Below are positions 30,339-38,309 of a stretch of DNA of 64,000 nt, piece by piece. Below the pieces are notes generated by a model. It saw nothing but the letters and a program-made list of their open reading frames with translations. It did no database searches and had not been told where the DNA came from. Within the stretch, counting starts at the first letter, position 1, and the number at the start of each line of letters is the position of its first letter. The position numbers were made by a program, and so were the translations under genes. The stretch is from Amycolatopsis lurida (GTDB lineage Bacteria; Actinomycetota; Actinomycetes; Mycobacteriales; Pseudonocardiaceae), in contig NZ_FNTA01000004.1 in the NCBI RefSeq assembly GCF_900105055.1, positions 5,859,501-5,923,500 of the forward strand. The letters run 5' to 3'.

Positions 30339-31595
30339 CTATGTTCTGAGGTGCATGGTGTTCCGCCTCGGCGTCCCGGTGGGGTCGAGGTAGCTGGGCG
30401 GGGTGAAGTCGGGGAGTCCGTCTTGGGCGATCTGGACTTTCCATTCGCTGTGGTGGATCAACCGGTGGTGTTTGGTGCACAGCAACACGAGGTTGTCGAT
30501 TTTCGTTTCGCCGTGGTGTCGCCAGAAGACAATGTGGTGTGCGGTGCAGCGGGGTACGGGCATGTCGCAGCCCGGGAACGCGCAACCGCCATCGCGGAGG
30601 GTCAACGCGTATTTCTGGGCCAGGGACACGGTCCGTTTGGACCGGCCGATGTCCAAGGGCTCGCCTGCGGTGCCGAGAACACCTGGTCGGACGCGGGCGT
30701 CGCAGGCGAGGATGCGGGCGTCGGTGGCGCTGATCGGCCCCACGAGGTCCAGGTGCGCTTCGCCGATGTCCCGGATCAAGTCGTCGTAGGACATGGTGAC
30801 CAGGATGTGGGTGGCTTCGCCTGCTTGGCCGGGGAGGTTGCGGCTGGTGGTCTTCAACCGGACGTAGTCGGTGAACGCGTCCCCATAGCGTTCGTCCTGG
30901 CTGCGGGAGTCCCGCACCCCGTCGATCGCCTTATGGGGTTTGGCCATCGGATCCAGGTCGGATTTCAACCGGGCGTAGGTCTCCAGATCGAGGGTGCCTT
31001 TCAGGCCGAGGGTGCCGTCGCGGTGCTTGACGAACCGCAACTCCGGGCGGGTGTCTTTCGGGTCCTCGTTACGGGGTTCTTTCCCGTCGGGGTCGAGTTC
31101 GTCGAGCAGACGGCGTCCGGCGCGGGCGATCTGGCGGGGTCCGGCGCGGCGGGCCAACTCGACCAGGATCGCTTCCCCCGCCCGCACGTCTTCTTCCGGC
31201 ACAGTGGACGGGATACGGGCGAGAGTCTTGATGATGGCGTCGATCTGCGACCCGCCGATCGCGCCCTCCGCCGCGGCCTCGGCCGTGAGGGGCGCCAAGG
31301 GTGGTTCGGGGTCCCCGCCGATGGACGGGCCGGGATGCAACGCCAGCACCCGGTCAGCGCGGGCGGAGGCTTCCTTGTCGGTCACCAGGAAGTCCTCGAA
31401 AATCAGCGCCGCCAACGTCGAATGACCACTACACCCGCGCACCCCGCGGGAATTGATTTCCGCCAGGATCGCGTTCTGCTCCGCATCCAACCGGCGCTTC
31501 AAGACTTCCAGCTCTTGTTTACGGGCATGCAGCGTCGCGGTATCGACGCGCCACCACTCGGTGGACGTCTTCTGGGGTGCATCGTCGCTGGCCAC
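30339..31595 (-). CDS. DUF222/HNH endonuclease domain protein (13E12 type)
   Basis: Protein of 418 residues. Residues about 20-290 form the DUF222 region of the mycobacterial 13E12 repeat family; the C-terminal part carries an HNH nuclease with zinc cysteines CAFPGC and HNH core CTAHHIVFWRHHGETKIDNL, then LLCTKHHRLIHH. This family is multi-copy in actinobacterial genomes and often near integration sites, but no recombinase or terminal repeat is present here. GTG 31595 is chosen on GAGG just upstream. Cellular role unknown. Confidence 0.9.
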   Translation of the reverse strand: MASDDAPQKTSTEWWRVDTATLHARKQELEVLKRRLDAEQNAILAEINSRGVRGCSGHSTLAALIFEDFLVTDKEASARADRVLALHPGPSIGGDPEPPLAPLTAEAAAEGAIGGSQIDAIIKTLARIPSTVPEEDVRAGEAILVELARRAGPRQIARAGRRLLDELDPDGKEPRNEDPKDTRPELRFVKHRDGTLGLKGTLDLETYARLKSDLDPMAKPHKAIDGVRDSRSQDERYGDAFTDYVRLKTTSRNLPGQAGEATHILVTMSYDDLIRDIGEAHLDLVGPISATDARILACDARVRPGVLGTAGEPLDIGRSKRTVSLAQKYALTLRDGGCAFPGCDMPVPRCTAHHIVFWRHHGETKIDNLVLLCTKHHRLIHHSEWKVQIAQDGLPDFTPPSYLDPTGTPRRNTMHLRT

Positions 31596-32010
31596 GACCT
31601 CAAAGCTACTCCAACTCGAACACTTGCGCTAGTCCAAACGGCCCAGTGGGGAAATTGCCGAAAAATGGCAGCGGCGAAGGAGTCTTTAAGCGGCGAAGTG
31701 TCTTTAAAGGCGCGAAGAGGCTATGGCGGCGAAGTGTCTTTCGGTTAGTGAAAGAGTCAAGGCAGGTGCGCATCGGCCCGGTCCCGTGCTAGCGTCGTCC
31801 CCGAGCCCCGTATGGGCCTACGCATGGAGGTAGCGGCTACTCGGCCACTGGAGATCGGCACACACCGTCTCTCGTATTCGGTCATCCCCGCGTCGTGGGA
31901 TGACGCCTCCATGCGATGCGCCCGAAAATCGGGTGCGTCCAGGCTCGTGTGCGCTCTTCCGGTGGCGGTTCCGCGCCCTCCTGTCGACACATCGACGGGA
32001 AAGGATCGCA
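31596..32010. other. Divergent intergenic region
   Basis: 415 bp between the HNH gene and the nitroreductase-hemerythrin gene. It holds three imperfect direct repeats (31673-31743) described separately and a short inverted arrangement near 31800-31830. No open frame here looks coding on either strand. Confidence 0.5.
31673..31743 (+). repeat. Three imperfect direct repeats upstream of the HNH gene
   Basis: GGCGAAGGAGTCTTTAA (31673), GGCGAAGTGTCTTTAA (31692) and GGCGAAGTGTCTTTCGG (31727), with a partial GGCGCGAAG at 31709. Spacing 19 and 35 bp. They could be regulator boxes or slipped repeats. Confidence 0.75.
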
Positions 32011-32862
32011 TTGACCGGCTTCAACGACCAGGTGATCGAGGAATTCAGGCGGAGCAAGGGAAAGCTCGGCGGCATGTTCGAGGGGTGGCAGCTGATCCTG
32101 CTCACCACCATCGGTGCCAAGAGTGGTGAGCGGCGGACGAATCCACTGGGGTATCTCGAAATCGACGGCAAGACCGTCGTCGTCGCTTCGAACATGGGGG
32201 CGCCGGCGCATCCGGGCTGGTACCACAACATCCGTCGTGACCATCGGGTCACGATCGAGACGGGGACCGAAACTTACGCGGCCCTCGCGGCCGTTCCGCC
32301 CGCGGCGGAGCGTGCCGCGCTGTTCGCGAAGATCGTCGCCGCGGAGCCGGGTTTCGCCGAGTACCAGGCTAAAACGACGCGCGAGCTGCCGGTCGTGATC
32401 CTGTACCGGATCGACGACCGGGTGCGGGGATTGGGGGACTTCCTGGTGGAGGTCCACGACTGGCTGCGGCAGGAGCTCAAGACGTTGCGCGCCGGGATGG
32501 ACGACATCGTGGCCGGGCGCGCGGACAAGCTCTTCATGGAGAAATCCCTGCGGGCGCACTGTGTTTCATTCTGCGAGGCGTTGACCAAGCATCATACCGG
32601 CGAGGACATGGGAGCGTTTCCCATGCTGGCGCAGCGGTTCCCGGCACTCGCGCCGGTGTTGACCAAGCTCGGGGAGGACCATGTCGTCGTCGCGGACCGG
32701 CAGAAGCGGATCCGGGAGCTCGTCGAGGGGTACGTCCACGGTGAGAGTGACCCCGTTCGCCTGCGCGACGAGTTCGACGCGCTCGCGGGGACGCTCGAAG
32801 CGCATTTCGCTCACGAAGAGCGAACGGTCGTGGCGGCACTCAACGTGACCGCGCCGGGCTGA
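32011..32862 (+). CDS. F420-type nitroreductase domain fused to a hemerythrin domain
   Basis: Protein of 283 residues with two domains. Residues 1-130 match the deazaflavin-dependent nitroreductase (Ddn/DUF385) family: LTTIGAKSGERRTNPLGYLE, VVVASNMGAPAHPGWYHNIR and EPGFAEYQAKTTRELPVVIL. Residues 140-283 are a hemerythrin-like four-helix bundle with ligand candidates VHDWLRQE, LTKHHTGEDMGAFP and EAHFAHEERTV. The first domain should use F420H2 for reduction; the second should bind a di-iron or sense O2/NO. The start is TTG 32011 with GGGAAAGGA upstream. A strong hairpin follows the stop. Redox defence is the natural reading, by inference. Confidence 0.85.
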   Translation: MTGFNDQVIEEFRRSKGKLGGMFEGWQLILLTTIGAKSGERRTNPLGYLEIDGKTVVVASNMGAPAHPGWYHNIRRDHRVTIETGTETYAALAAVPPAAERAALFAKIVAAEPGFAEYQAKTTRELPVVILYRIDDRVRGLGDFLVEVHDWLRQELKTLRAGMDDIVAGRADKLFMEKSLRAHCVSFCEALTKHHTGEDMGAFPMLAQRFPALAPVLTKLGEDHVVVADRQKRIRELVEGYVHGESDPVRLRDEFDALAGTLEAHFAHEERTVVAALNVTAPG

Positions 32863-32871
32863 TCGATGCGG

Positions 32872-32899
32872 ACGCCCTGGGGTTCCGGCCCCAGGGCGT
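32872..32899 (+). terminator. Hairpin terminator after the nitroreductase-hemerythrin gene
   Basis: ACGCCCTGGGG, 6-nt loop, CCCCAGGGCGT: 11-bp perfect stem starting 10 nt after the stop. No U-run follows, common in high-GC terminators. Confidence 0.7.
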
Positions 32900-33322
32900 G
32901 TATCGTAGGGGGTGGCGGCGCCTTCACAGCGCGACGCCGATCCGGCACGAGGCGGGTGGAATTCGCCCCCGGCCTCGCCGAAGACCGCGAACCCGTGGTC
33001 CCTTCGAAAGGTTTCACAGTCAAAACTCACAGCACCGACAGTGCGCTGTTCAGCCACCCGCTCGACACCCAGGTCGAGCGTCACGATCCCGCCACCCCTC
33101 AAGGTGAGCGATACGTGGATCTTTTTCGCGAACCCTCTTACCCCACACCGGAACCTTCGGCTGACGCCGTTCGTTGACGGGAGTAGACCGACGTTTTGGG
33201 TGTCGTGTTGTCCAAGCACGCTCGCGCAGAATTCGTCGCGGGCGTCGCTTCCGTGCGTCGCGCCGTGACATCGGGCTGACACAGCCGATACCAGTCCTGG
33301 CCATCGACAAAGAAGCGACGAT
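32900..33322. other. Intergenic region before the desaturase, possible relic
   Basis: 423 bp without a convincing gene. On the minus strand around 32990-33130 a stretch reads IHVSLTLRGGGIVTLDLG with protein-like composition but no start or family; it may be a relic. The desaturase promoter should lie at its 3' end. Confidence 0.4.
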
Positions 33323-34309
33323 ATGACTTCAGTTCTAAACCACCCGGACAGCGCAGAGCGGCAGGCGCCTCAGCCCCTGCTGTCCGGGGAGCAGAGCAAC
33401 ACCGAAAACTTTCTCGTGAAGCTGTTCGCGGTGGTGCCGCTGCTGGCGCTCGCCGCCTCCGTCCCCTTCGCATGGGGCTGGGGCCTCGGCTGGGTGGACC
33501 TCGGCCTGGCCGTCGGGTTCTACTTCCTCACCGGCCTCGGCGTGACCATCGGTTTCCACCGCTACTTCACCCACGGCGCCTTCAAGGCCAACCGCGGCCT
33601 GCGGATCGCGCTCGCGGTCGCCGGCAGCATGGCCATGCAGGGTCCGGTCATCGGCTGGGTCGCCGACCATCGGCGCCACCACGCCTTCGCCGACCGCGAG
33701 GGAGACCCGCACTCCCCGTGGCGGTTCGGCACCAGTCCGGCCGCGCTGGCCCGCGGCTTCTGGCACGCCCACATGGGCTGGCTGTTCGACCGCGAGAAGA
33801 CCAACGCGCAGCGGTTCGCCCCCGATCTGCTCGCCGACCGCGACATCGCCCGGATCGATCGCCTGTTCCCGCTGCTCACCGTCGTCACGCTGCTCGCGCC
33901 CGCCGTCCTCGGCGGCGTGATCACGATGTCGTGGTGGGGCGCGGTCACGGCGTTCTTCTGGGCCAGCCTGGTCCGCGTGGCACTGCTGCACCACGTCACC
34001 TGGTCGGTGAACTCGCTCTGTCACATGATCGGTGACCGCCCGTTCGCCGCCCGCGACAAATCCGCGAACTTCTGGCCGCTCGCGATCGCCTCGATGGGCG
34101 AGTCCTGGCACAACTCCCACCATGCCGACCCCACCGGCGCCCGGCACGGCGTCCGGCGTGGCCAGCTCGACATCTCGGCGCGGCTGATCTGGCTGTTCGA
34201 GAAGGCGGGCTGGGCGACGGAGGTCCGTTGGCCCAAGGCCGAACGTCTCGGCCGCAAGCTCAACCCCGGCCACGCCCTGTCACTGGGCCGGAGCGCAAGC
34301 CGGGGCTGA
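33323..34309 (+). CDS. Acyl-CoA/acyl-lipid desaturase
   Basis: Integral-membrane fatty-acid desaturase of 328 residues that inserts a cis double bond (delta-9 type likely) using O2. All three histidine boxes are present: HRYFTH (79-84), HRRHH (116-120) and HNSHH (263-267), between hydrophobic pairs at about 33-75 and 180-225. It adjusts membrane fluidity. ATG 33323 lies in CGACGATATG with weak ribosome site. It is monocistronic and stops 4 bp before the convergent hydrolase gene. Electron donor is not encoded nearby. Confidence 0.92.
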   Translation: MTSVLNHPDSAERQAPQPLLSGEQSNTENFLVKLFAVVPLLALAASVPFAWGWGLGWVDLGLAVGFYFLTGLGVTIGFHRYFTHGAFKANRGLRIALAVAGSMAMQGPVIGWVADHRRHHAFADREGDPHSPWRFGTSPAALARGFWHAHMGWLFDREKTNAQRFAPDLLADRDIARIDRLFPLLTVVTLLAPAVLGGVITMSWWGAVTAFFWASLVRVALLHHVTWSVNSLCHMIGDRPFAARDKSANFWPLAIASMGESWHNSHHADPTGARHGVRRGQLDISARLIWLFEKAGWATEVRWPKAERLGRKLNPGHALSLGRSASRG

Positions 34310-34313
34310 GCCG

Positions 34314-35108
34314 TCAAGGAACCGCGCCCGCGATGGCGCCGATCAGCTCCGGTCCGTCGGACAACGCCGGATCGTTGTGATCGGCGCCGGGCACCTCGAT
34401 CGTCTCGGCACCGGCCGCCCGCGCCACGGCGCGGCTCTGCTCGGCCGGGACGATCGAGTCCGCGGCGCCGTATACGACGGTCACCGGTGCCTTCACCCGC
34501 GCGACGTCGTCCCTCGTCGGGAACTCGTCCCGCAGAAGCCAGCGGACGGGCAGGAACGGGTAATGCCGTTGCCCGACCGACGCGAGATCGACGAACGGCG
34601 AGCGCAACACGAGCGCGGACGGCGGGCGCTCGACGGCCAGTTCGGTGACGACCGCGGAGCCGAGGCTCTCGCCGAAGTAGATCAGCGGCGTTCCGGCCTC
34701 GCGGACCAGGAAGTCCTGTGCGGCGCGGACGTCCAGCGCGAGTCCGGCCTCGGACGGCTCGCCGGGATTGCCTCCGTACCCGCGATAGTCCAGAAGCAGC
34801 ACCGAGAGCCCGCGCGCGGTCAGCGCGCGGGCCATCGGCACGCGGTACGACCGGTTCCCGGCATTGCCCGGCGCGACCAGCACGGTCGCCTTCGCGCCAC
34901 TGACCGGGAAGTACCAGCTCCCCAGGCTCAGCCCGTCCGAGGTGGTGAGCGTGACGTCCCTGCCGGCGGGCAGGACGTCGGCGGCACCGGCGAGCGGACC
35001 TGCCTCGGGGAGGTAGATCAGCTTGCGCTGGAAGGCGAACGCGCCACCGAAGACCACGCCGACGATGGTGACGGCCACCGCCAGCGCGATCAACACCCTC
35101 TTGCGCAT
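34314..35108 (-). CDS. Membrane-anchored alpha/beta hydrolase
   Basis: Protein of 264 residues with an N-terminal membrane anchor (about 5-26) and an alpha/beta hydrolase domain. The nucleophile elbow is GESLG with S148; the acid and base are expected in VVYGAADSIVP and VPGADHNDP. The oxyanion-side strand APGNAGNRSYR is the form seen in BEM46/YfhR-like hydrolases. Last gene of a four-gene operon (TetR, crotonase, sigma factor, hydrolase); ATG starts 2 bp after the sigma-factor stop. Substrate unknown. Confidence 0.87.
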   Translation of the reverse strand: MRKRVLIALAVAVTIVGVVFGGAFAFQRKLIYLPEAGPLAGAADVLPAGRDVTLTTSDGLSLGSWYFPVSGAKATVLVAPGNAGNRSYRVPMARALTARGLSVLLLDYRGYGGNPGEPSEAGLALDVRAAQDFLVREAGTPLIYFGESLGSAVVTELAVERPPSALVLRSPFVDLASVGQRHYPFLPVRWLLRDEFPTRDDVARVKAPVTVVYGAADSIVPAEQSRAVARAAGAETIEVPGADHNDPALSDGPELIGAIAGAVP

Positions 35109-35110
35109 GC

Positions 35111-36058
35111 TCAGGCCTTCGCCGGGGGAAGGCCGAACCGCGCGAACAGGTCCGCGTCGAGGAACGAGGTGATCGCGCGGATCCGGTCTTCGCGCGGGGT
35201 GAGCACGTTGATGGACCAGGCGCGATGGACGGCGTCGGCCGATTCGCCCAGGTAGCAGGCGACGGCGGGTTGTCCATTGGCGGTGAGGACCTCGGTGCGC
35301 CAGCTCGGGCACCGGCCCAGCGGGACTGCGACGGCGAAGCCGGTCACCGCGTCGATGCCGCTGTACCAGCGCATGAGCGGTGGCATGGACCAGGTGACGT
35401 CCTTGGTCAGCAACGCCACGAGCGTGTCGGCGTCGCCGCGCTCCAGCGCGGAGGCGAAGTTCGCGGCGATCTCGCGCGTCGTGGTGTCTTCGGGCTTCGG
35501 CTGATGCCCTGACGCGGGGACCTTCTCGGCCACGATCGCCCGCGCGCGTTGCAGCGCGCTGTTCACCGCCGCGACCGAAGTGTCCATTGTGGACGCGATT
35601 TCGGCGGCGGAGAAGCCGAGGACGTCGAAGAGCACCAGCGCGGCCCGCTGGTTTCCCGGCAGGTGCTGCAATGCTGCGACGAAGGCCAGCTCTATGGCTT
35701 CGCGCCGCTCGTACCGGGTGTCCGGCGCGTCCGGGTACGGGCCGAGCCACGCCACCTCCGTCACCGGAGCGTCTTCGAGCACGACCCGCTCGCTCGACGG
35801 GCTCAGGTCCATCGGCAAGGCCCGCTTGCCGCGAGCGGCCGCGACGTCCAGGCACGTGCGGGTGACGATGGTGTAGAGCCAGGTGCGCATCGAGCTGCGG
35901 CCCTCGAACCGGTCCATCCCCCGCCAAGCCCGCAGGAGCGCGTCCTGCAGCGCGTCGTCGGCGTCGTGGACCGAGCCGAGCAGCCGATAGCAGTGGGCGT
36001 GCAGTTCGCGGCGCAGCGGCTCGACCAGGCGATCGAACTCCGCGTCGTCGGTGGGCAC
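35111..36058 (-). CDS. ECF-type sigma factor with SnoaL-like C-terminus (SigX5/SigG type)
   Basis: Protein of 315 residues. Region 2 is HAHCYRLLGSVHDADDALQD with the RAWRGMDRFEGRSSMRTWLY segment; region 4 is LPGNQRAALVLFDVLGFSAA ... MDTSVAAVNSALQRAR. A SnoaL-like domain follows from about 200 (FASALERGDADTLVALLTKD, SMPPLMRWYSGIDAV), which in such ECF factors replaces an anti-sigma factor. The insertion of DLSPSSERVVLED between regions and the PYPD motif fit the TIGR02960 group. GTG 36058 lies 5 bp after the crotonase stop. Its target promoters are not evident. Confidence 0.88.
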   Translation of the reverse strand: MPTDDAEFDRLVEPLRRELHAHCYRLLGSVHDADDALQDALLRAWRGMDRFEGRSSMRTWLYTIVTRTCLDVAAARGKRALPMDLSPSSERVVLEDAPVTEVAWLGPYPDAPDTRYERREAIELAFVAALQHLPGNQRAALVLFDVLGFSAAEIASTMDTSVAAVNSALQRARAIVAEKVPASGHQPKPEDTTTREIAANFASALERGDADTLVALLTKDVTWSMPPLMRWYSGIDAVTGFAVAVPLGRCPSWRTEVLTANGQPAVACYLGESADAVHRAWSINVLTPREDRIRAITSFLDADLFARFGLPPAKA

Positions 36059-36063
36059 GACGG

Positions 36064-36720
36064 CTACTTGGCGCGAAGCGCGGTGACGGCCGGGGTGAAC
36101 ATCGTCGTCTTGATCGCGGACAGCGTGCCGCGATCCTTGCCCGCCAGCGGGCGGACGAGGTCGGCCGCGTACTCCAGCAACGCGGGCTTCTCGGCGACGG
36201 CGTCGACGAGCCCCAGATCCCGCGCGTCCGTCCCGCCGAACCGGCGTCCCGTGGTCATCGACGCGATCGCGGCGGCGGGGGTGAGCTTGCCCTGGATCAG
36301 CGCCGCCATCCCCGGCGTGAACGGGATGTTGATATCCGCTTCGGGGAAGCAGAAGTACCCGCGGTCGGCGCGCATCACCCGGAAGTCGTGCGCCATCGCG
36401 AGCATGGCCCCGGCACCGAACGCGTGCCCGTTGATCGCGGCGACCGTGTGCACGCCGAGGGTGAGCACACGGGCCAGCAGTTCGTGGACGTCGGCGACGT
36501 ACTGCGCGGCCTGAGCGGGGTTGCTGGTGAGCCAATCGAGGTCGAGGCCGTTCGAGTAGAACTTCCCGGAGCCGACGGTGACCAGCACGGCCGGATCCGG
36601 ATAAGCGACGACGGTGTCCAGCTGGGAATGGACGGTTTCCAGCCAGGAAGGCGAAAAGCGGTTTTCGTCGTCTCCGAGGTCCAGCAGGAACACCGGGGCG
36701 TCGTGGCGAAGTGTGGGCAT
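36064..36720 (-). CDS. Enoyl-CoA hydratase/isomerase family protein
   Basis: Crotonase-fold protein of 218 residues. Oxyanion-hole parts GSGKFYSNGLDLDWL and NGHAFGAGAMLAMAHD are present; the second acidic residue is in FCFPEADINIPFTPG. The pattern (SNGLDLDWL, AGAMLAMAHDFRVM) is that of the delta3-delta2-enoyl-CoA isomerase (PECI/ECI-like) branch, and it is about 40 residues shorter than classical hydratases. One base separates it from the TetR stop, so TetR control is likely. Confidence 0.86.
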   Translation of the reverse strand: MPTLRHDAPVFLLDLGDDENRFSPSWLETVHSQLDTVVAYPDPAVLVTVGSGKFYSNGLDLDWLTSNPAQAAQYVADVHELLARVLTLGVHTVAAINGHAFGAGAMLAMAHDFRVMRADRGYFCFPEADINIPFTPGMAALIQGKLTPAAAIASMTTGRRFGGTDARDLGLVDAVAEKPALLEYAADLVRPLAGKDRGTLSAIKTTMFTPAVTALRAK

Positions 36721-36721
36721 G

Positions 36722-37330
36722 TCAGTCCTTTCGTGGGGGCGGGAGCAGGAGTATGGCGCGTACCGCGGCGGCGAGCCGGGTGCGGGAGGCTTCGGAGATC
36801 GGCTCGCCCGCGATGAACGCGCGGCGGAACAGGGCGGTCGGCAAGTCGACCACGCAGGTCGTTAGCACCTCGACGGCCTGCGCGTCCCGCCGGTCCCAGA
36901 GCCGCCCGGCGAGCCGGACCAGGAGCGCGATCAGGCGTTTGTCGAGGGCGAGGAGGTCGGCGGCGAGGGCTTCGGGCACCTGCGGACCGAGTACGTCCTC
37001 CTTCTTGACGGTGATGAGCAGGCGGGCCGCCTCCGGTCTCCGGTCGGCGAACGCGGCCGGTGTGCCCGCCGCGGCCGTGACCGCCTCGACCGGGTCTTCC
37101 GCCTGATCCGCCAGCTCGGTCTGGAGGTCGAGGAAATCACCCGCCGCGCGGAGCCAGACTCGGGCCAGCAAGGCGCCGAGGGAGCCGAAGGCGTGGTAGA
37201 TCGTGCCGTTGGACACGCCCGCCGCGGCCGCGAGGGACCGGACGGTGACGCCGTGGGCGCCCGTCTCGACGACGAGGCGCTCGGCCGCGTCGAGCAGCCT
37301 GTCCAGGTCGTGCACGCGGGGGCGGGGCAT
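36722..37330 (-). CDS. TetR-family transcription repressor
   Basis: Regulator of 202 residues. The N-terminal helix-turn-helix is LLDAAERLVVETGAHGVTVR followed by SLAAAAGVSNGTIYHAFGS; the rest is the ligand-binding bundle. ATG 37330 heads a tight operon with a crotonase, an ECF sigma factor and a hydrolase. Two similar palindromes, at 37346-37357 and 37371-37382, lie 16-52 bp upstream of the start, so it probably represses its own operon. An acyl-CoA or fatty acid is a plausible effector given the crotonase. Confidence 0.9.
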   Translation of the reverse strand: MPRPRVHDLDRLLDAAERLVVETGAHGVTVRSLAAAAGVSNGTIYHAFGSLGALLARVWLRAAGDFLDLQTELADQAEDPVEAVTAAAGTPAAFADRRPEAARLLITVKKEDVLGPQVPEALAADLLALDKRLIALLVRLAGRLWDRRDAQAVEVLTTCVVDLPTALFRRAFIAGEPISEASRTRLAAAVRAILLLPPPRKD

Positions 37331-37345
37331 GGCCCGACGGTAACA

Positions 37346-37357
37346 GAGCGCTTGCTC
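37346..37357. promoter_or_regulatory. Putative TetR operator 1
   Basis: GAGCGCTTGCTC, inverted repeat GAGC-N4-GCTC, 16 bp before the TetR start codon. Confidence 0.6.
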
Positions 37358-37370
37358 CAAAACAATAAGA

Positions 37371-37382
37371 GAGCGGTCGCTC
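37371..37382. promoter_or_regulatory. Putative TetR operator 2
   Basis: GAGCGGTCGCTC, same form as operator 1 and extended to AGAGCG-GT-CGCTCT. Centres are 25 bp apart, suiting two dimers on nearly one face of DNA. Confidence 0.6.
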
Positions 37383-37515
37383 TAAAACCTGCGCCGGGCG
37401 AAGTGATGGCCACCGCCGAGCAAGACGACGGCGGCCCCGGAACCGGCCCGCGCGCAGGCGATCGGTGTGCCGTCACGGGATGTGACGTGGGTCATGGGCG
37501 CCTTCGCCGCCAGGT

Positions 37516-37542
37516 TGTCACATCCGGCGTGCGGCCGGGGTC
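37516..37542 (+). promoter_or_regulatory. Possible ECF41-type promoter before the DoxX gene
   Basis: TGTCACA (37516-37522), 16-bp spacer, GGTC (37539-37542). The reported ECF41 pattern is TGTCACA with CGTC about 16 bp on; the -35 matches, the -10 differs by one base. An ECF41 factor is encoded at 45053. Confidence 0.35.
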
Positions 37543-37580
37543 AACCCGCTGAACCACCGAGAACCCGAGGAGAAACCGGA

Positions 37581-37928
37581 ATGACCACCGCCTATGTCAT
37601 CGCCACCGTCGTCGGAGCCATCATGGCCGCCTTCTCGGCCGCCTCGATCTTCTTCCGTGCCCAGTGGGTCGTGCAGCCGCTGGCCGACTACGGCGTCCCC
37701 CGCGGTTGGTGGACGCCGCTCGGTGGCGCCAAGGCGGCGGGCGCGCTCGGCCTGATCGCCGGCCTGTGGGTGCCCGCGCTCGGCGTCGCGGCCGGGATCG
37801 GCCTGGTGCTCTACTTCACCGGCGCCGTGATCACCGTGCTCCGCGCGCACTGGCCGTCGCACGTCGCGTTCCCGCTGATGTACATGGCGCCCGTCGCCGC
37901 TTCCTTGGTGCTCGGCTTCGCCGCTTGA
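37581..37928 (+). CDS. DoxX-like membrane protein
   Basis: Membrane protein of 115 residues with four hydrophobic helices: YVIATVVGAIMAAFSAASIF, GAKAAGALGLIAGLWVPALG, VAAGIGLVLYFTGAVITVL and VAFPLMYMAPVAASLVLGFA. The block YGVPRGWWTPLGGAKAAGAL is typical of the DoxX_2/DoxX-like family, which goes with oxidative-stress loci and is often under ECF control. ATG 37581 has CCGAGGAGAAA upstream. Monocistronic; stop abuts the VOC gene convergently. Confidence 0.87.
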   Translation: MTTAYVIATVVGAIMAAFSAASIFFRAQWVVQPLADYGVPRGWWTPLGGAKAAGALGLIAGLWVPALGVAAGIGLVLYFTGAVITVLRAHWPSHVAFPLMYMAPVAASLVLGFAA

Positions 37929-37930
37929 GG

Positions 37931-38272
37931 TCAGGAATCCGGGGTCCACACCGCGAGTTCGGCGCCGCCGGGCTCGCGGAAGTGGAACCGGCGCCCGCCG
38001 GGGAACGAGAACGGCTCGGCCGTGACGACCCCGCCCGCGGCCTCGACGGAAGCCTTCGCCCGTTCGAGGTCGTCGGTGCGGATCGTCACCAGCGGCGCGG
38101 CCGTCCGCGCCGCGGCGTCCTGCTGGAAGCCGAACGAGACCACGCCGCCGCCTTGGACGTCGGTGTACGTCGGGCCGTACGCCGCCGCCGTCCACCCGAA
38201 GGCCTTTTCGAAGAACCTGCCCGAGCCCGCCGCCGAACTCGACGGGAACTCGACGAAGTCGATTTCGTACAT
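37931..38272 (-). CDS. VOC-family (glyoxalase-like) protein
   Basis: Vicinal-oxygen-chelate fold protein of 113 residues: YEIDFVEFPSSSAAGSGRFF ... FGWTAAAYGPTYTD in the first module and TIRTDDLERAKASVEAAGG ... FHFREPGGAELAVWT in the second. The metal ligands of glyoxalase I are only partly present, so it may bind a small molecule (antibiotic-resistance or scaffold type). ATG 38272; a GTG at 38296 is in frame. Monocistronic. Confidence 0.82.
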   Translation of the reverse strand: MYEIDFVEFPSSSAAGSGRFFEKAFGWTAAAYGPTYTDVQGGGVVSFGFQQDAAARTAAPLVTIRTDDLERAKASVEAAGGVVTAEPFSFPGGRRFHFREPGGAELAVWTPDS

Positions 38273-38309
38273 GGGCGGGAAGCTACTCCGGGGCACCGAC
38301 AGAAAAGTG

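Noticed and set aside
30339..31595. Mobile element around the HNH gene
   Set aside because: No recombinase, terminal inverted repeat or target duplication is seen; DUF222-HNH genes are common as chromosomal multi-copy genes.
32866..33177. 103-codon plus-strand frame
   Set aside because: No ribosome site, starts inside a terminator hairpin, and composition is not protein-like.
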